From: an uncultured Bacillota bacterium
Lineage (GTDB): Bacteria > Bacillota_I > Bacilli_A > RF39 > UBA660
Reading direction: 5' to 3'
Assembly: GCA_947176475.1 (NCBI GenBank)
Contig: CAMWQX010000034.1
Location: 1 to 8,221, forward strand
Length of the DNA: 8,221 nt
How positions within the stretch are numbered: position 1 is the first letter of the stretch; each line of letters begins with the position of its first letter. Below, one piece after another: positions 1 to 7,536 of the stretch. Both the position numbers and the translations under genes were made by a program. Under the pieces are notes generated by a model that saw nothing but the letters and a program-made list of their open reading frames with translations, did not search any database and was not told where the DNA came from.

Positions 1-1772
1 ATGACATCATGTCTAAAGTAATGACTGGTGAATCTGTTAAAATTGATAATGAACCACTAGAATTTACTTATAAAGATTTCCTAAATCTTGAATATAAGAT
101 GCTTAATAAAACTGATCTTTATAAATATAATAAGAAATATAATATCTACGAAGATATGAGTGATGATGAAGCCTATGTTAAAAAAGTTTATGATGACGCT
201 TTAGAATTAAAAATTGTCGGGATTATTTGTCCTAAAGAAAGCGAATCATCTATGATGACTGGTGGAGTTGTTTATAATTCTCAATTAGTTGAAAAGATCA
301 TCAAAGATGCCAGTCAAACTGAAATAGTTAAAAAGCAATTAGAGAAAGAAGAAGTTGATGTCTTCTCTAATACGCGATTTGATTCTAAAAAGAAATCCAA
401 TTTAAACTTCCAAGATTTAATATCTGTCGATACTAAATTATTGCAAAGTGCTTTTAATATGGATATTTCCGAAGATGATATCAAAAATATGACCGCTGGT
501 TATATGGAAGAAATATCTTCATCAATTACCACAGACATTGCTCCAGCTCAAGAACTTATTACATCATCATTTAAAAAATTAGCAACAGGCGTATTAAATT
601 ATGCCCTTAAATATCCCACTAATAGTCTTCCAATGGGAGAAAATGCCGTTAAAGTAATAACTACTAATGATGTACCAAGAATTGTTGAAGAATATTTAAA
701 TACTGATGAAGCTAAAAATATCTTTGCTAAATTAGAGAGCGAATATATTGTACCAGCCAATGTTTATAAGACTGCTTCTTCATCGTTATTAAATGGTTTA
801 TTACAAAGTTATATTGCCACAATGTATGCCACTAATCCAACACTTACAACAGATCCTAAAAATCCTGTTGCCATAATTGATTCTAGTGTTATCGAACCAA
901 CTGTAACTAATTTTATGAAGCAAACAGTTATCATTGCTACTTGTGAAAAACTAGCGCATTCTATGGCTGAAGCAAAGATGAAGAGCCAAGTATTAACCAA
1001 AGTTGGCGAATTGACAACTAAATTAATGACAAATATTTCTTCATCATTTAATGTTGATTCGAATAAAATAGCTAGTGCCTTTAAATTTGATTTAAGTGAA
1101 AAAGAATTATCTCGTTTAATGGGAGCTATGAATAACACCAGTGATGCCAATCAACATAGTAATCTAATTAACCTAGGTTACCAAGATTTAGATGAGCCAA
1201 CAGCAATATCTGTTACTTTCTATTCCTTTGAAGCTAAAGAAAAATTCTTATCATTCATTGATAAATATAATGATGAAGCCACAAAAAATAATGAAGAAGA
1301 TAAAGTAATTCGTTACACAGATACAATGGGAATATTAATGTCCTCAGTTAAGAAAATTGTTGATTCTGTATCCTATGTTCTAATCGCCTTTGTATCAATT
1401 GCCTTAGTCGTATCTAGTATCATGATTGGTATTATTACTTATATAAGTGTGCTAGAGCGAACTAAAGAGATTGGAATTTTAAGAGCCATTGGAGCAAGTA
1501 AACGCAATATCTCATCAATATTCAATGCGGAAACATTTATTATTGGTTTACTATCTGGTCTTATTGGTATTGGATTTACCCTAGCCGTCATTCCAATTAT
1601 CAACAGTGTCATTCACAATGTTACCAATAATTTAAATATTAATGCCTCAATTCCAATTGTTGCATCAATAATCTTGATTATTTTAAGTGTTATTTTAACC
1701 TTAATTGGCGGTCTTATTCCATCGCGTATGGCAAGTAAAAAAGACCCAGTTGAGGCCTTAAGAACAGAATAA
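1..1772 (+). CDS. ABC transporter permease, FtsX/MacB type (C-terminal part, 5' end outside window)
   Basis: This is the C-terminal part of an ABC exporter permease of the FtsX/MacB superfamily, an inner-membrane protein that couples ATP hydrolysis to transport or extracytoplasmic work. The frame is open to the left edge (codons at bases 3-8), so the ATG at 9 is probably internal. Counting from that ATG, residues 1 to about 450 are a hydrophilic, probably extracytoplasmic region, rich in helix-forming sequence. Three membrane segments follow at about 456-478, 510-533 and 550-570. Between the first two lies the FtsX hallmark ERTKEIGILRAIGA (483-496). The protein ends with a cytoplasmic SRMASKKDPVEALR tail (572-585), the usual end of these permeases. 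The N-terminal membrane helix, and any fused ATPase domain, would lie upstream. In low-GC Gram-positives such proteins are often very large single chains. The substrate cannot be told from this part. A terminator directly after the stop separates it from the next operon. Confidence 0.88.
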   Translation, partial: DIMSKVMTGESVKIDNEPLEFTYKDFLNLEYKMLNKTDLYKYNKKYNIYEDMSDDEAYVKKVYDDALELKIVGIICPKESESSMMTGGVVYNSQLVEKIIKDASQTEIVKKQLEKEEVDVFSNTRFDSKKKSNLNFQDLISVDTKLLQSAFNMDISEDDIKNMTAGYMEEISSSITTDIAPAQELITSSFKKLATGVLNYALKYPTNSLPMGENAVKVITTNDVPRIVEEYLNTDEAKNIFAKLESEYIVPANVYKTASSSLLNGLLQSYIATMYATNPTLTTDPKNPVAIIDSSVIEPTVTNFMKQTVIIATCEKLAHSMAEAKMKSQVLTKVGELTTKLMTNISSSFNVDSNKIASAFKFDLSEKELSRLMGAMNNTSDANQHSNLINLGYQDLDEPTAISVTFYSFEAKEKFLSFIDKYNDEATKNNEEDKVIRYTDTMGILMSSVKKIVDSVSYVLIAFVSIALVVSSIMIGIITYISVLERTKEIGILRAIGASKRNISSIFNAETFIIGLLSGLIGIGFTLAVIPIINSVIHNVTNNLNINASIPIVASIILIILSVILTLIGGLIPSRMASKKDPVEALRTE

Positions 1773-1792
1773 AGCACAATCGTGCTTTTTTT
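1771..1792 (+). terminator. Intrinsic terminator of the ABC permease gene
   Basis: The arms AAAGCAC (1771-1777) and GTGCTTT (1782-1788) form a 7-bp stem with a 4-base AATC loop, followed by more T (to 1792). The hairpin begins inside the TAA stop codon of the permease gene. It should end that transcript and insulate the cassette that starts at 1851. Confidence 0.8.
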
Positions 1793-1793
1793 A

Positions 1794-1822
1794 TTGATTA
1801 TTTTGCATTTGTTTGCTATTAT
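1794..1822 (+). promoter_or_regulatory. Sigma-A-type promoter with extended -10, upstream of the cassette
   Basis: TTGATT (1794-1799) can serve as -35, with a 17-base spacer to TATTAT (1817-1822). The -10 is preceded by TG at 1814-1815, giving an extended -10 (TGcTATTAT). The start of transcription would be near 1829, leaving a leader of about 20 bases with a Shine-Dalgarno GAAGGGGGA (1835-1843) 7 bases before the ATG at 1851. The core TGCTATTATATACAA (1814-1828) matches the promoter before the telA-like gene at 13 of 15 bases. Confidence 0.65.
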
Positions 1823-1850
1823 ATACAATAATTCGAAGGGGGATTCTGTC

Positions 1851-3032
1851 ATGAAATACTATTACATGGATGAAGATGAAATAAATATACGTAGTCGAAT
1901 AAAAAATTTAACAGCTATTTCTACCAATATAGTACCTAGTACGAGAAAAATTTTTCTTTCATGTACTACAGAAGAAGGTCTAACCCTTTCTTTTGATAAT
2001 AAAAGTAAACACTTTTCCTTATTCTTAGATATCTTATCTCGTGTTTATGAAGAAGAAAAAGACCAAAGATATATTACTATTCTTGACGAATACACTGAAG
2101 ATTTATTAAAAGAAAAAAGTCATAAGATATATAAAGAAGATTTTGACGAGCATCCTCCTCTTGAAAATGCTAAGATTGACTATCAGAGATACGATTTGGA
2201 TTCTATAACACCAATTATTTCGGAATTATTAGCTATTATGTATGCGATTGAAGGAACACCTATCGAATCCTTTGGTGGTTTAACGGGAATACGTGATAAC
2301 TTTACCTTACGTATAAAAGTATCAGGAAGAAATCACATAGTACCTATTAAGTTTATGAAAAAAGATGATTTCAGTTATGATGTGATTCTAGGAAGAGTCT
2401 ACGGTCAAAGATCTCTTAATGCTTCCATTGATTATTCGAGTGAGGGAATACGAATATTATGGAATATAACTGGTTCTCCAATCAGTGGAAAAATTACTTA
2501 TACAGTAGGTACTTCCATAAAAGAATTAATATCTGTAATTTATAAAAATCAATATATTTACTATAACGAAAATGAATATTCGCCTCTTAAGGAAGAGGAA
2601 TTACCAGAATCTATTAAAAAAGATTATCCAGGATATGATGTATATCAATTAATCAACAGATTATTTATCGCGGTATCTATTGATGGTAATAAGAAAGATA
2701 TTCATTATATAAGCGACACACCGCGTATAAAGAAGACAAGAAATTGCTATCAAGAAGAAACTGAATTTAAGGGATTAAAAATTCCAATTTCATCTAGCAA
2801 AAAGGTCATAGAAGAATATACTATTACAGATAATTTAACCCTTATTCAAGAATTCTTCACTTATATTCCTCATGAAGGAGAATATTATAATGAAGTACTA
2901 CAAAATAAGGCTCAATTTAGAATTGTTGAAGATGGAGTAACATATTATCCAGAACAACAAAACTCTATAGGGTATATAAAGAGTTTAGATGAGAATATGT
3001 TGCGAAAAGTTATAGAGGAGATGAAGAAATAA
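1851..3032 (+). CDS. Unrecognised 393-residue protein, first gene of the AAA+/TelA cassette
   Basis: I do not recognise a family here. The ATG at 1851 is chosen because a strong Shine-Dalgarno (GAAGGGGGA, 1835-1843) sits 7 bases upstream. A longer frame opens with GTG at 1782, but that codon lies within the upstream terminator and ahead of the promoter -10. The product is 393 residues, charged, with no signal peptide or membrane segment, so probably cytoplasmic. It starts MKYYYMDEDEINIRSRIKN, is rich in Tyr, Ile, Lys and Glu, and reads as mixed alpha/beta with several short beta-like stretches in the middle and C-terminal parts. No catalytic motif stands out. Its stop overlaps the start of the AAA+ ATPase gene (TAATG, 3030-3034), so the two are very likely translationally coupled. 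By position it could be an adaptor, substrate or regulator of the ATPase; that is inference from context only. Confidence 0.8.
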   Translation: MKYYYMDEDEINIRSRIKNLTAISTNIVPSTRKIFLSCTTEEGLTLSFDNKSKHFSLFLDILSRVYEEEKDQRYITILDEYTEDLLKEKSHKIYKEDFDEHPPLENAKIDYQRYDLDSITPIISELLAIMYAIEGTPIESFGGLTGIRDNFTLRIKVSGRNHIVPIKFMKKDDFSYDVILGRVYGQRSLNASIDYSSEGIRILWNITGSPISGKITYTVGTSIKELISVIYKNQYIYYNENEYSPLKEEELPESIKKDYPGYDVYQLINRLFIAVSIDGNKKDIHYISDTPRIKKTRNCYQEETEFKGLKIPISSSKKVIEEYTITDNLTLIQEFFTYIPHEGEYYNEVLQNKAQFRIVEDGVTYYPEQQNSIGYIKSLDENMLRKVIEEMKK

Positions 3033-5185
3033 TGGCAAAAGGTTTATTTAATAAAGAAAAAAAAGAATTAACCGAATTAGAAAAATTAAAAGTAGGAATT
3101 AATAAAAGTCCATTTTTAGGCAAGGAACAAAAAGATTATTTATTAAAATGTAGTCCTGATGCTTTAAATTTTGAAAATGAACAAAACTATATCCAATTTA
3201 TTAATACCATTATTAATAATAAGACATTATGTGAACAACCTATCGAAAAAGTATTAGAAGACGCTAGAACTATTTATACATTCTTTGAATCACAAGGTTA
3301 TAGTTTTCGTGAATTTTTAATATTATTCTTACCAGGTGGAATATATGAAAAGGGTATTTTTTCTACGGAAATATTAGTTAACTATGAAAGAATTGAGAAT
3401 TACTACATAGCTATGCAAATGCTTATTAAGCATGACATAACTTTAAAAAATTTCAAGGAAACAATTCGCTTAATATCATCACTTGGAATCTATACACCTA
3501 ATGATATAGAATTAAACTCAATGTTATCGCACTTTTTAACAACTGCCAACTTTGCAGAAAATTATTCAGATATAGTAGATACTAGTATAGAAACTGCTAA
3601 GAGACGAGCTGGAGTTTATGATGATTTATCTGATAATCATTTAGCTAAAATGGAAGCCATTGTCAATAAAGGTATGGCAGCTGTTGAAACTTATAAACAA
3701 GAAGAACAACGCTTTAATGAATTAGCGGAAAAATTAAAATCCAATAGACTAGAAGCTCAAAAGGTAATTAAGTCATTTGAAGAGCGACTTAATAAGATTG
3801 ATGAAGCCTTCAACCAAATGGCGAGTAAATATCAAGGAGAAATAGATGATGCGTACGTTAAAGCCTATGTAAAATTAGGTGAAGACTTTAGAGAAGTATC
3901 TAGTAAGATAGTTGAAAAAGCCGATACGGAAGCTAAGAAAGCAGCCATAGAAGCTGTTGGAAGATTAGAAAAATCTGCTAAAAACTTAGCTGAATTAGAA
4001 AGTCAATATCGAACAAAGACGACAAATGAACTAGAAGGTATCGAAAAGATAAAGAAACTAGCTACTGATGAAGTAAATAAAGGATTGGAAGAAATTAGAA
4101 GTCTAATTGCCCGTTTAGATGTCGATGAATCTGTCGATTTAAGCAAATTAAGTGAATTATTAAAGGCGGGAACAGCTTCCAATATTGTCATCCCTAGTCA
4201 AACAATTGTTACACCAATGGAAGGTGGTATAGTTCAAGCTGAATCAATGGATGAAATCAAAATTCCTGATGTCTTGCCTTATTTTGAAGATTCTATCGAC
4301 TTTAAGAATCGCTTAAAAATGATTCTCGACCGCAAAGCTAAACTTGAAAGTGAAGGAGAAGTATTCAACGAAGTAATTGATGATTGTATTTACTTTATGA
4401 TGAGGAACTTATATGTATATCTTTATGGACCAAGTGGTGCTGGTAAAAATTACTTTGTAAAACAACTTGGAAAACTATTTAATCTTCCTGTTAGCAACAT
4501 CGGTTATATTACTGAAGAGTATGACATTGTCGGAGGTAAAACTGCCCATGGATCATATTCTCCATCAAACTTCTACAACTGCTGGCGAAATGGTTATTTA
4601 GGCTTTGCAAACGAACTAGATAACAGTGTTGCTCAAGCAGCAATTAAGTTAGGCGACTTCCTAGATGCCCAACCAGGTGAGGAATATTGTTTCCCAGGAT
4701 TAAGATTTGTTAAAAAACATCCAAATTGTCGTATAATCGCTGCTGGTAATACAACCGGAATGGGTTCAAACCGTGCCTATAATGCTCGTCAAAAATTTGA
4801 TGAATCCCTTCAACAAAGATTTAAGTTTGTTAAATTTGACTTTGATCCTAAAGTTGAAGAAGAAATTCTTAAAAATCATCAAGATTGGTATGAATTTGCT
4901 AAATTATTTAGAGTAGCATTAGATAATTATTGGATAGGTAAAGAAGGAGCCGTAGAAGGTCAAATAACAACTCGTGACCTAAGAGATATCAGAACGGAAA
5001 TCGAGGATGGAATATTAACTCCTGAAAAAATACTTCAATATGAATTTATTGAAACAAAGGAACCTGATTGCTTAGGAAATGTCTTAACATATATGCAAAA
5101 ACATAGTGAAAATATGGATAGAAATACCAAAAAGTTAATGAAGACGTTTGAAAAGATAGTCAACTCAGCAGGTCAAGGAGCATAA
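3032..5185 (+). CDS. AAA+ ATPase, MoxR/CobS-like, with N-terminal coiled coil and altered Walker motifs
   Basis: This looks like a cytoplasmic remodelling ATPase. Residues 1 to about 180 are an unrecognised helical region. About 190-362 is a long Lys/Glu/Ala-rich coiled coil, and about 395-717 is the AAA+ module. Visible motifs are Walker A GPSGAGKN (466-473), a Walker B region LGFANELDNS (523-532), sensor 1 Asn in IIAAGNTTG (N573), an arginine finger in LQQRF (R596) and a probable sensor 2 Arg in TTRDLRD (R648). The Walker B to arginine-finger stretch follows the order seen in CobS-like members of the MoxR group, which usually act with a VWA protein. Unusually, the Walker A Ser/Thr and the Walker B Asp are both Asn (N473, N527), while K472 and E528 are kept. 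The start is set by AGAGGAG (3014-3020) and overlaps the previous stop by one base. The next gene begins 4 bases after this one ends. The AAA+ call is secure; the subgroup is less so. Confidence 0.87.
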   Translation: MAKGLFNKEKKELTELEKLKVGINKSPFLGKEQKDYLLKCSPDALNFENEQNYIQFINTIINNKTLCEQPIEKVLEDARTIYTFFESQGYSFREFLILFLPGGIYEKGIFSTEILVNYERIENYYIAMQMLIKHDITLKNFKETIRLISSLGIYTPNDIELNSMLSHFLTTANFAENYSDIVDTSIETAKRRAGVYDDLSDNHLAKMEAIVNKGMAAVETYKQEEQRFNELAEKLKSNRLEAQKVIKSFEERLNKIDEAFNQMASKYQGEIDDAYVKAYVKLGEDFREVSSKIVEKADTEAKKAAIEAVGRLEKSAKNLAELESQYRTKTTNELEGIEKIKKLATDEVNKGLEEIRSLIARLDVDESVDLSKLSELLKAGTASNIVIPSQTIVTPMEGGIVQAESMDEIKIPDVLPYFEDSIDFKNRLKMILDRKAKLESEGEVFNEVIDDCIYFMMRNLYVYLYGPSGAGKNYFVKQLGKLFNLPVSNIGYITEEYDIVGGKTAHGSYSPSNFYNCWRNGYLGFANELDNSVAQAAIKLGDFLDAQPGEEYCFPGLRFVKKHPNCRIIAAGNTTGMGSNRAYNARQKFDESLQQRFKFVKFDFDPKVEEEILKNHQDWYEFAKLFRVALDNYWIGKEGAVEGQITTRDLRDIRTEIEDGILTPEKILQYEFIETKEPDCLGNVLTYMQKHSENMDRNTKKLMKTFEKIVNSAGQGA

Positions 5186-5189
5186 TAAG

Positions 5190-6104
5190 ATGTCTAAGTA
5201 TCTTCGCATATATAAAGACATTGATGGAACGACTATTTATCGTTACCATTTTCCATCCTTATTAGAACTAGTAAATTATTTAAGAACTACTGAAGTTCGT
5301 CACGATATATTCCCGATAATTCATTCGGAAAGAATAGATAAACCCGATAAGCCATTTTTTGGAGAGCCTCTTGATGCTACTCTAGATCATCTAATATACG
5401 GATATAATCAATCATATGCTGAATATCGTGAACAGAGTCAAATAGGAAAAATTGAAATAGAGCAGGAAATTGATTACAGTCGCGTAAGACCTGTACGTAG
5501 CCGTAGTGGCTCTCGTGTTGATGTTAATGCCTATCTTAATGGTTCAGATAAGTGTATGCTAAGAGCTGTTAGAAGCGTTCCAAAACAATTTAGAACGATT
5601 AACTATGATTTAGCCTATAAGGCCGCAACGAAGAAAGAAGTAATCGTCAATCGTGGAATGATTTGTATGCTTCTAATAAAAGCCCTTGAACAAAATAACA
5701 TAAGTGTTAACTTAAACTGTTTTAATTTACTATATCAAGTAATAGATAAAGAAACCGGTAAAACAGAAATGATTTATACTACTATTAATTTAAAGGATGT
5801 CGATAGGACCTTAAATGAATCTATGTGTATTGGTCCCTTTAATCGACCTGAGTTTGTAAGAAGAGTAATCTTCCGTTTAATCGAAACAACTCCTGTTAAT
5901 AAAGCGTGGCAAGTAGAATATGGACATGTATTAAAAGACAGTGCAAAGTTAAAGCGAATTATCGGGGCTGGGGAAGATGATATTACCTTCGAAAATCCCG
6001 AGAATATGGGCATAAAAGGTGAAGACATATACGATGATTTTGAATCAGTAGTAAAGTATTTAAAACTCGAAGATGTCGTTAAATTAAGAAAAATCTTGAA
6101 ATAA
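5190..6104 (+). CDS. Possible VWA-like partner of the AAA+ ATPase (304 residues)
   Basis: The start ATG is preceded by AAGGAG (5175-5180), which lies inside the end of the ATPase gene with 9 bases of spacing, so the two are co-transcribed and probably coupled. The 304-residue product has no membrane segment. An N-terminal part contains a PFFGEPLDATLDHLIYGY stretch (55-72). A basic Arg/Ser linker follows (98-109, RVRPVRSRSGSR), then a predicted alpha/beta domain from about 130. The order strand (about 132-142), helix after NRGM (154-157), strand ISVNLNCF and a late EYGH (243-246) recall, from memory, VWA-like proteins that sit beside MoxR/CobS-like ATPases, including in phages (the DUF7192 type). 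No DxSxS metal-binding (MIDAS) motif is visible, so if it is VWA-like it has lost that site. Position after a CobS-like ATPase is the main support. It may instead be an unrelated family. Confidence 0.75.
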   Translation: MSKYLRIYKDIDGTTIYRYHFPSLLELVNYLRTTEVRHDIFPIIHSERIDKPDKPFFGEPLDATLDHLIYGYNQSYAEYREQSQIGKIEIEQEIDYSRVRPVRSRSGSRVDVNAYLNGSDKCMLRAVRSVPKQFRTINYDLAYKAATKKEVIVNRGMICMLLIKALEQNNISVNLNCFNLLYQVIDKETGKTEMIYTTINLKDVDRTLNESMCIGPFNRPEFVRRVIFRLIETTPVNKAWQVEYGHVLKDSAKLKRIIGAGEDDITFENPENMGIKGEDIYDDFESVVKYLKLEDVVKLRKILK

Positions 6105-6123
6105 TTAAAAAAAGTGTTATTAT
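6096..6123 (+). promoter_or_regulatory. Promoter of the telA-like gene, overlapping the end of the previous gene
   Basis: TTGAAA (6096-6101), inside the last codons of the upstream gene, is separated by 16 bases from TATTAT (6118-6123). A TG at 6115-6116 makes an extended -10. The core TGTTATTATATATAA (6115-6129) closely resembles that of the cassette's first promoter. A Shine-Dalgarno AAGGAG (6138-6143) lies 7 bases before the ATG at 6151. No terminator is seen between the upstream stop and this gene, so read-through from the upstream operon is also expected. Confidence 0.6.
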
Positions 6124-6150
6124 ATATAACTAATAAAAAGGAGAAATTTT

Positions 6151-7446
6151 ATGGAAACACAAGTAAAAGAAAGATATGAGGGCGCATTTAAAGATATGAC
6201 CCTATTAACACCACAACAATTACAAGCAAAAGCAGAAAAAGGTGCTTTAGTTGTAGGAATTGATTTTACACCAGAGGAACAAGCAAAGATTGATAAGTTG
6301 GCAAAGGCTATTAATATATCAGACCGTGCGGGATTAATTACTTATGGTGCTGGAGCACAAGATAAGTTAACAAAATTTTCTAATGAACAATTATCACGAA
6401 CTAGCACATCAAAATTAGATGAAGCCGGTGATGCTTTAACTAATTTATTAGTTATTTTACAAACTTACAATCCATCATTAGAGAATAATCCACCTAAAAA
6501 TCCATTGGTTAGATGGTTGAAAAAAAATAAACAAGCACTGGAAGAAACTTATGAAGCAGCTAAAGCTCAATTAAGTACAGTATCAGCAAATCTTGATGAA
6601 GCTGAATCTATATTGAAAGATAAGCACCTTGGTGCTCTTACTTCAAGAATTACAACATTTGAAGAGATGAACTCTATCGTTGAGTCTATCTATCGTGAAT
6701 TATCTATGTATATTGCCGCTGGGCAAAAAAGTCTTGAGTATGCCAAAACTGTTTTACTTCCAGAGTATGATAGAAAAGCTCAAGCTAGCCAAGATCAATT
6801 AGATGCTCAAAAATTAGCTAATTTTGCTAAAGCAATTAACTCTTTTGAAGGTAATTTATATGTTCTAGAGTCATCAAGACAATTATGTATTTTCAATGGA
6901 GCATTTATTAATCAATTACAAGATAAATATATTGATACAGCTAATCAAATTAGACAATTTGTAACTCAAGCAACACCTCAATGGCGTATTCAAATGAATT
7001 TAAGTTTAAGTGTGCAAGATTTAGAGTCTGCTCAAAATGCCATAGATGCATCTCGTGAGTTTACTGCTACTTTATTCTTATTGACAGCACAACAATTACA
7101 AGACTTAAGTGTTAGGACAACTCTTAATGCCAATAAACCAATTGTACCAATAGAAGTATCCCAAAAAGTAAATGATATATTCATTGAAACATTAGGGTTA
7201 CAATTAGATGCATATCGTCAAAATATGTCAGAAGTACGAGAAGGACGTAGAATAAATTTCGAAATGGAAGAAAAACGTAATGAAGCTATGCGCAAATTTG
7301 CTACAGAAGCTGCTGAGATTGCTGTTGAAAATGCTTATATCAATACAGATCCTAGCAAACCAAATATAATTGATGATAATGAATCTACTGTAATGTATGA
7401 GTCATCTGGTACTAAAGCTCTTACACAAGATAAATATTCATTATAA
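6151..7446 (+). CDS. telA: TelA/KlaA-family toxic anion resistance protein
   Basis: The 431-residue product fits the TelA/KlaA family (PF05816), soluble, almost all-helical proteins linked to tellurite and other stress resistance, whose biochemical role is not settled. The N-terminus has LLTPQQLQAKAEKGALVV and a TPEEQAKIDKLAKAIN stretch. About 71-105 holds a Thr/Ser/Leu-rich helix segment. The family-like landmark NPPKNPLVRWLKKNK (113-127) is followed by long amphipathic helices with the typical regularly spaced Leu and Ala residues, including the YRELSMYIAAGQKSLEYA segment. The C-terminus has EEKRNEAMRKFATEAAE helices and then a polar tail. There is no signal peptide or membrane span. Length is close to the usual for the family (around 360-430). 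It has its own promoter and a strong ribosome site (AAGGAG, 6138-6143), so it may be made in greater amounts than the genes before it. Its place after an AAA+ ATPase matches the wider Ter-type pattern in which TelA occurs with MoxR-type ATPases and VWA proteins. No TerD or TerC is present here. Confidence 0.85.
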   Translation: METQVKERYEGAFKDMTLLTPQQLQAKAEKGALVVGIDFTPEEQAKIDKLAKAINISDRAGLITYGAGAQDKLTKFSNEQLSRTSTSKLDEAGDALTNLLVILQTYNPSLENNPPKNPLVRWLKKNKQALEETYEAAKAQLSTVSANLDEAESILKDKHLGALTSRITTFEEMNSIVESIYRELSMYIAAGQKSLEYAKTVLLPEYDRKAQASQDQLDAQKLANFAKAINSFEGNLYVLESSRQLCIFNGAFINQLQDKYIDTANQIRQFVTQATPQWRIQMNLSLSVQDLESAQNAIDASREFTATLFLLTAQQLQDLSVRTTLNANKPIVPIEVSQKVNDIFIETLGLQLDAYRQNMSEVREGRRINFEMEEKRNEAMRKFATEAAEIAVENAYINTDPSKPNIIDDNESTVMYESSGTKALTQDKYSL

Positions 7447-7456
7447 TAAAATACTT

Positions 7457-7485
7457 AAAAGACAATTATCTAATTGTCTTTTTTT
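7457..7485 (+). terminator. Intrinsic terminator after the telA-like gene
   Basis: GACAATT (7461-7467) pairs with AATTGTC (7472-7478) around a 4-base ATCT loop. Upstream A residues (7457-7460) extend the stem against the T run (7479-7485). It lies about 10 bases after the stop and ends the cassette transcript. Confidence 0.88.
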
Positions 7486-7507
7486 ATGTCAATAAAGATA
7501 ATATCCC

Positions 7508-7536
7508 TCATTATTTGCCCTAATTAATGTTATAAT
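7508..7536 (+). promoter_or_regulatory. Extended -10 promoter of the last gene
   Basis: TATAAT (7531-7536) is a perfect -10 preceded by TGt (7528-7530), forming an extended -10. At 17 bases the -35 position (7508-7513, TCATTA) is a poor match, and TTGCCC (7515-7520) is too close, so the extended -10 probably carries the activity. The Shine-Dalgarno AAGGAGG (7548-7554) lies 7 bases before the ATG at 7562. Confidence 0.6.

Noticed and set aside
9..11. ATG at 9 as the true start of the ABC permease
   Set aside because: The frame is open further left, and FtsX/MacB permeases need an N-terminal membrane helix that is missing here, so the gene must begin before the window.
809..1150. Minus-strand frame of 113 codons inside the permease gene
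   Set aside because: It lies wholly within a well-supported gene, has no ribosome site or family resemblance, and is a shadow of the plus-strand codons. The minus-strand frames at 1613-1852, 4003-4191 and 5774-6028 were rejected for the same reason.
1782..1850. Upstream extension of the 393-residue protein from GTG at 1782
   Set aside because: The GTG lies in the terminator hairpin of the previous gene and upstream of the -10, with no ribosome site. The ATG at 1851 has a strong one.
1835..1850. Riboswitch or leader structure before the cassette
   Set aside because: The inferred leader is only about 20 bases, too short for a riboswitch, and shows only a ribosome site.
6105..6150. Terminator between the VWA-like gene and the telA-like gene
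   Set aside because: The spacer is AT-rich but has no inverted repeat followed by T residues; it reads better as a promoter.
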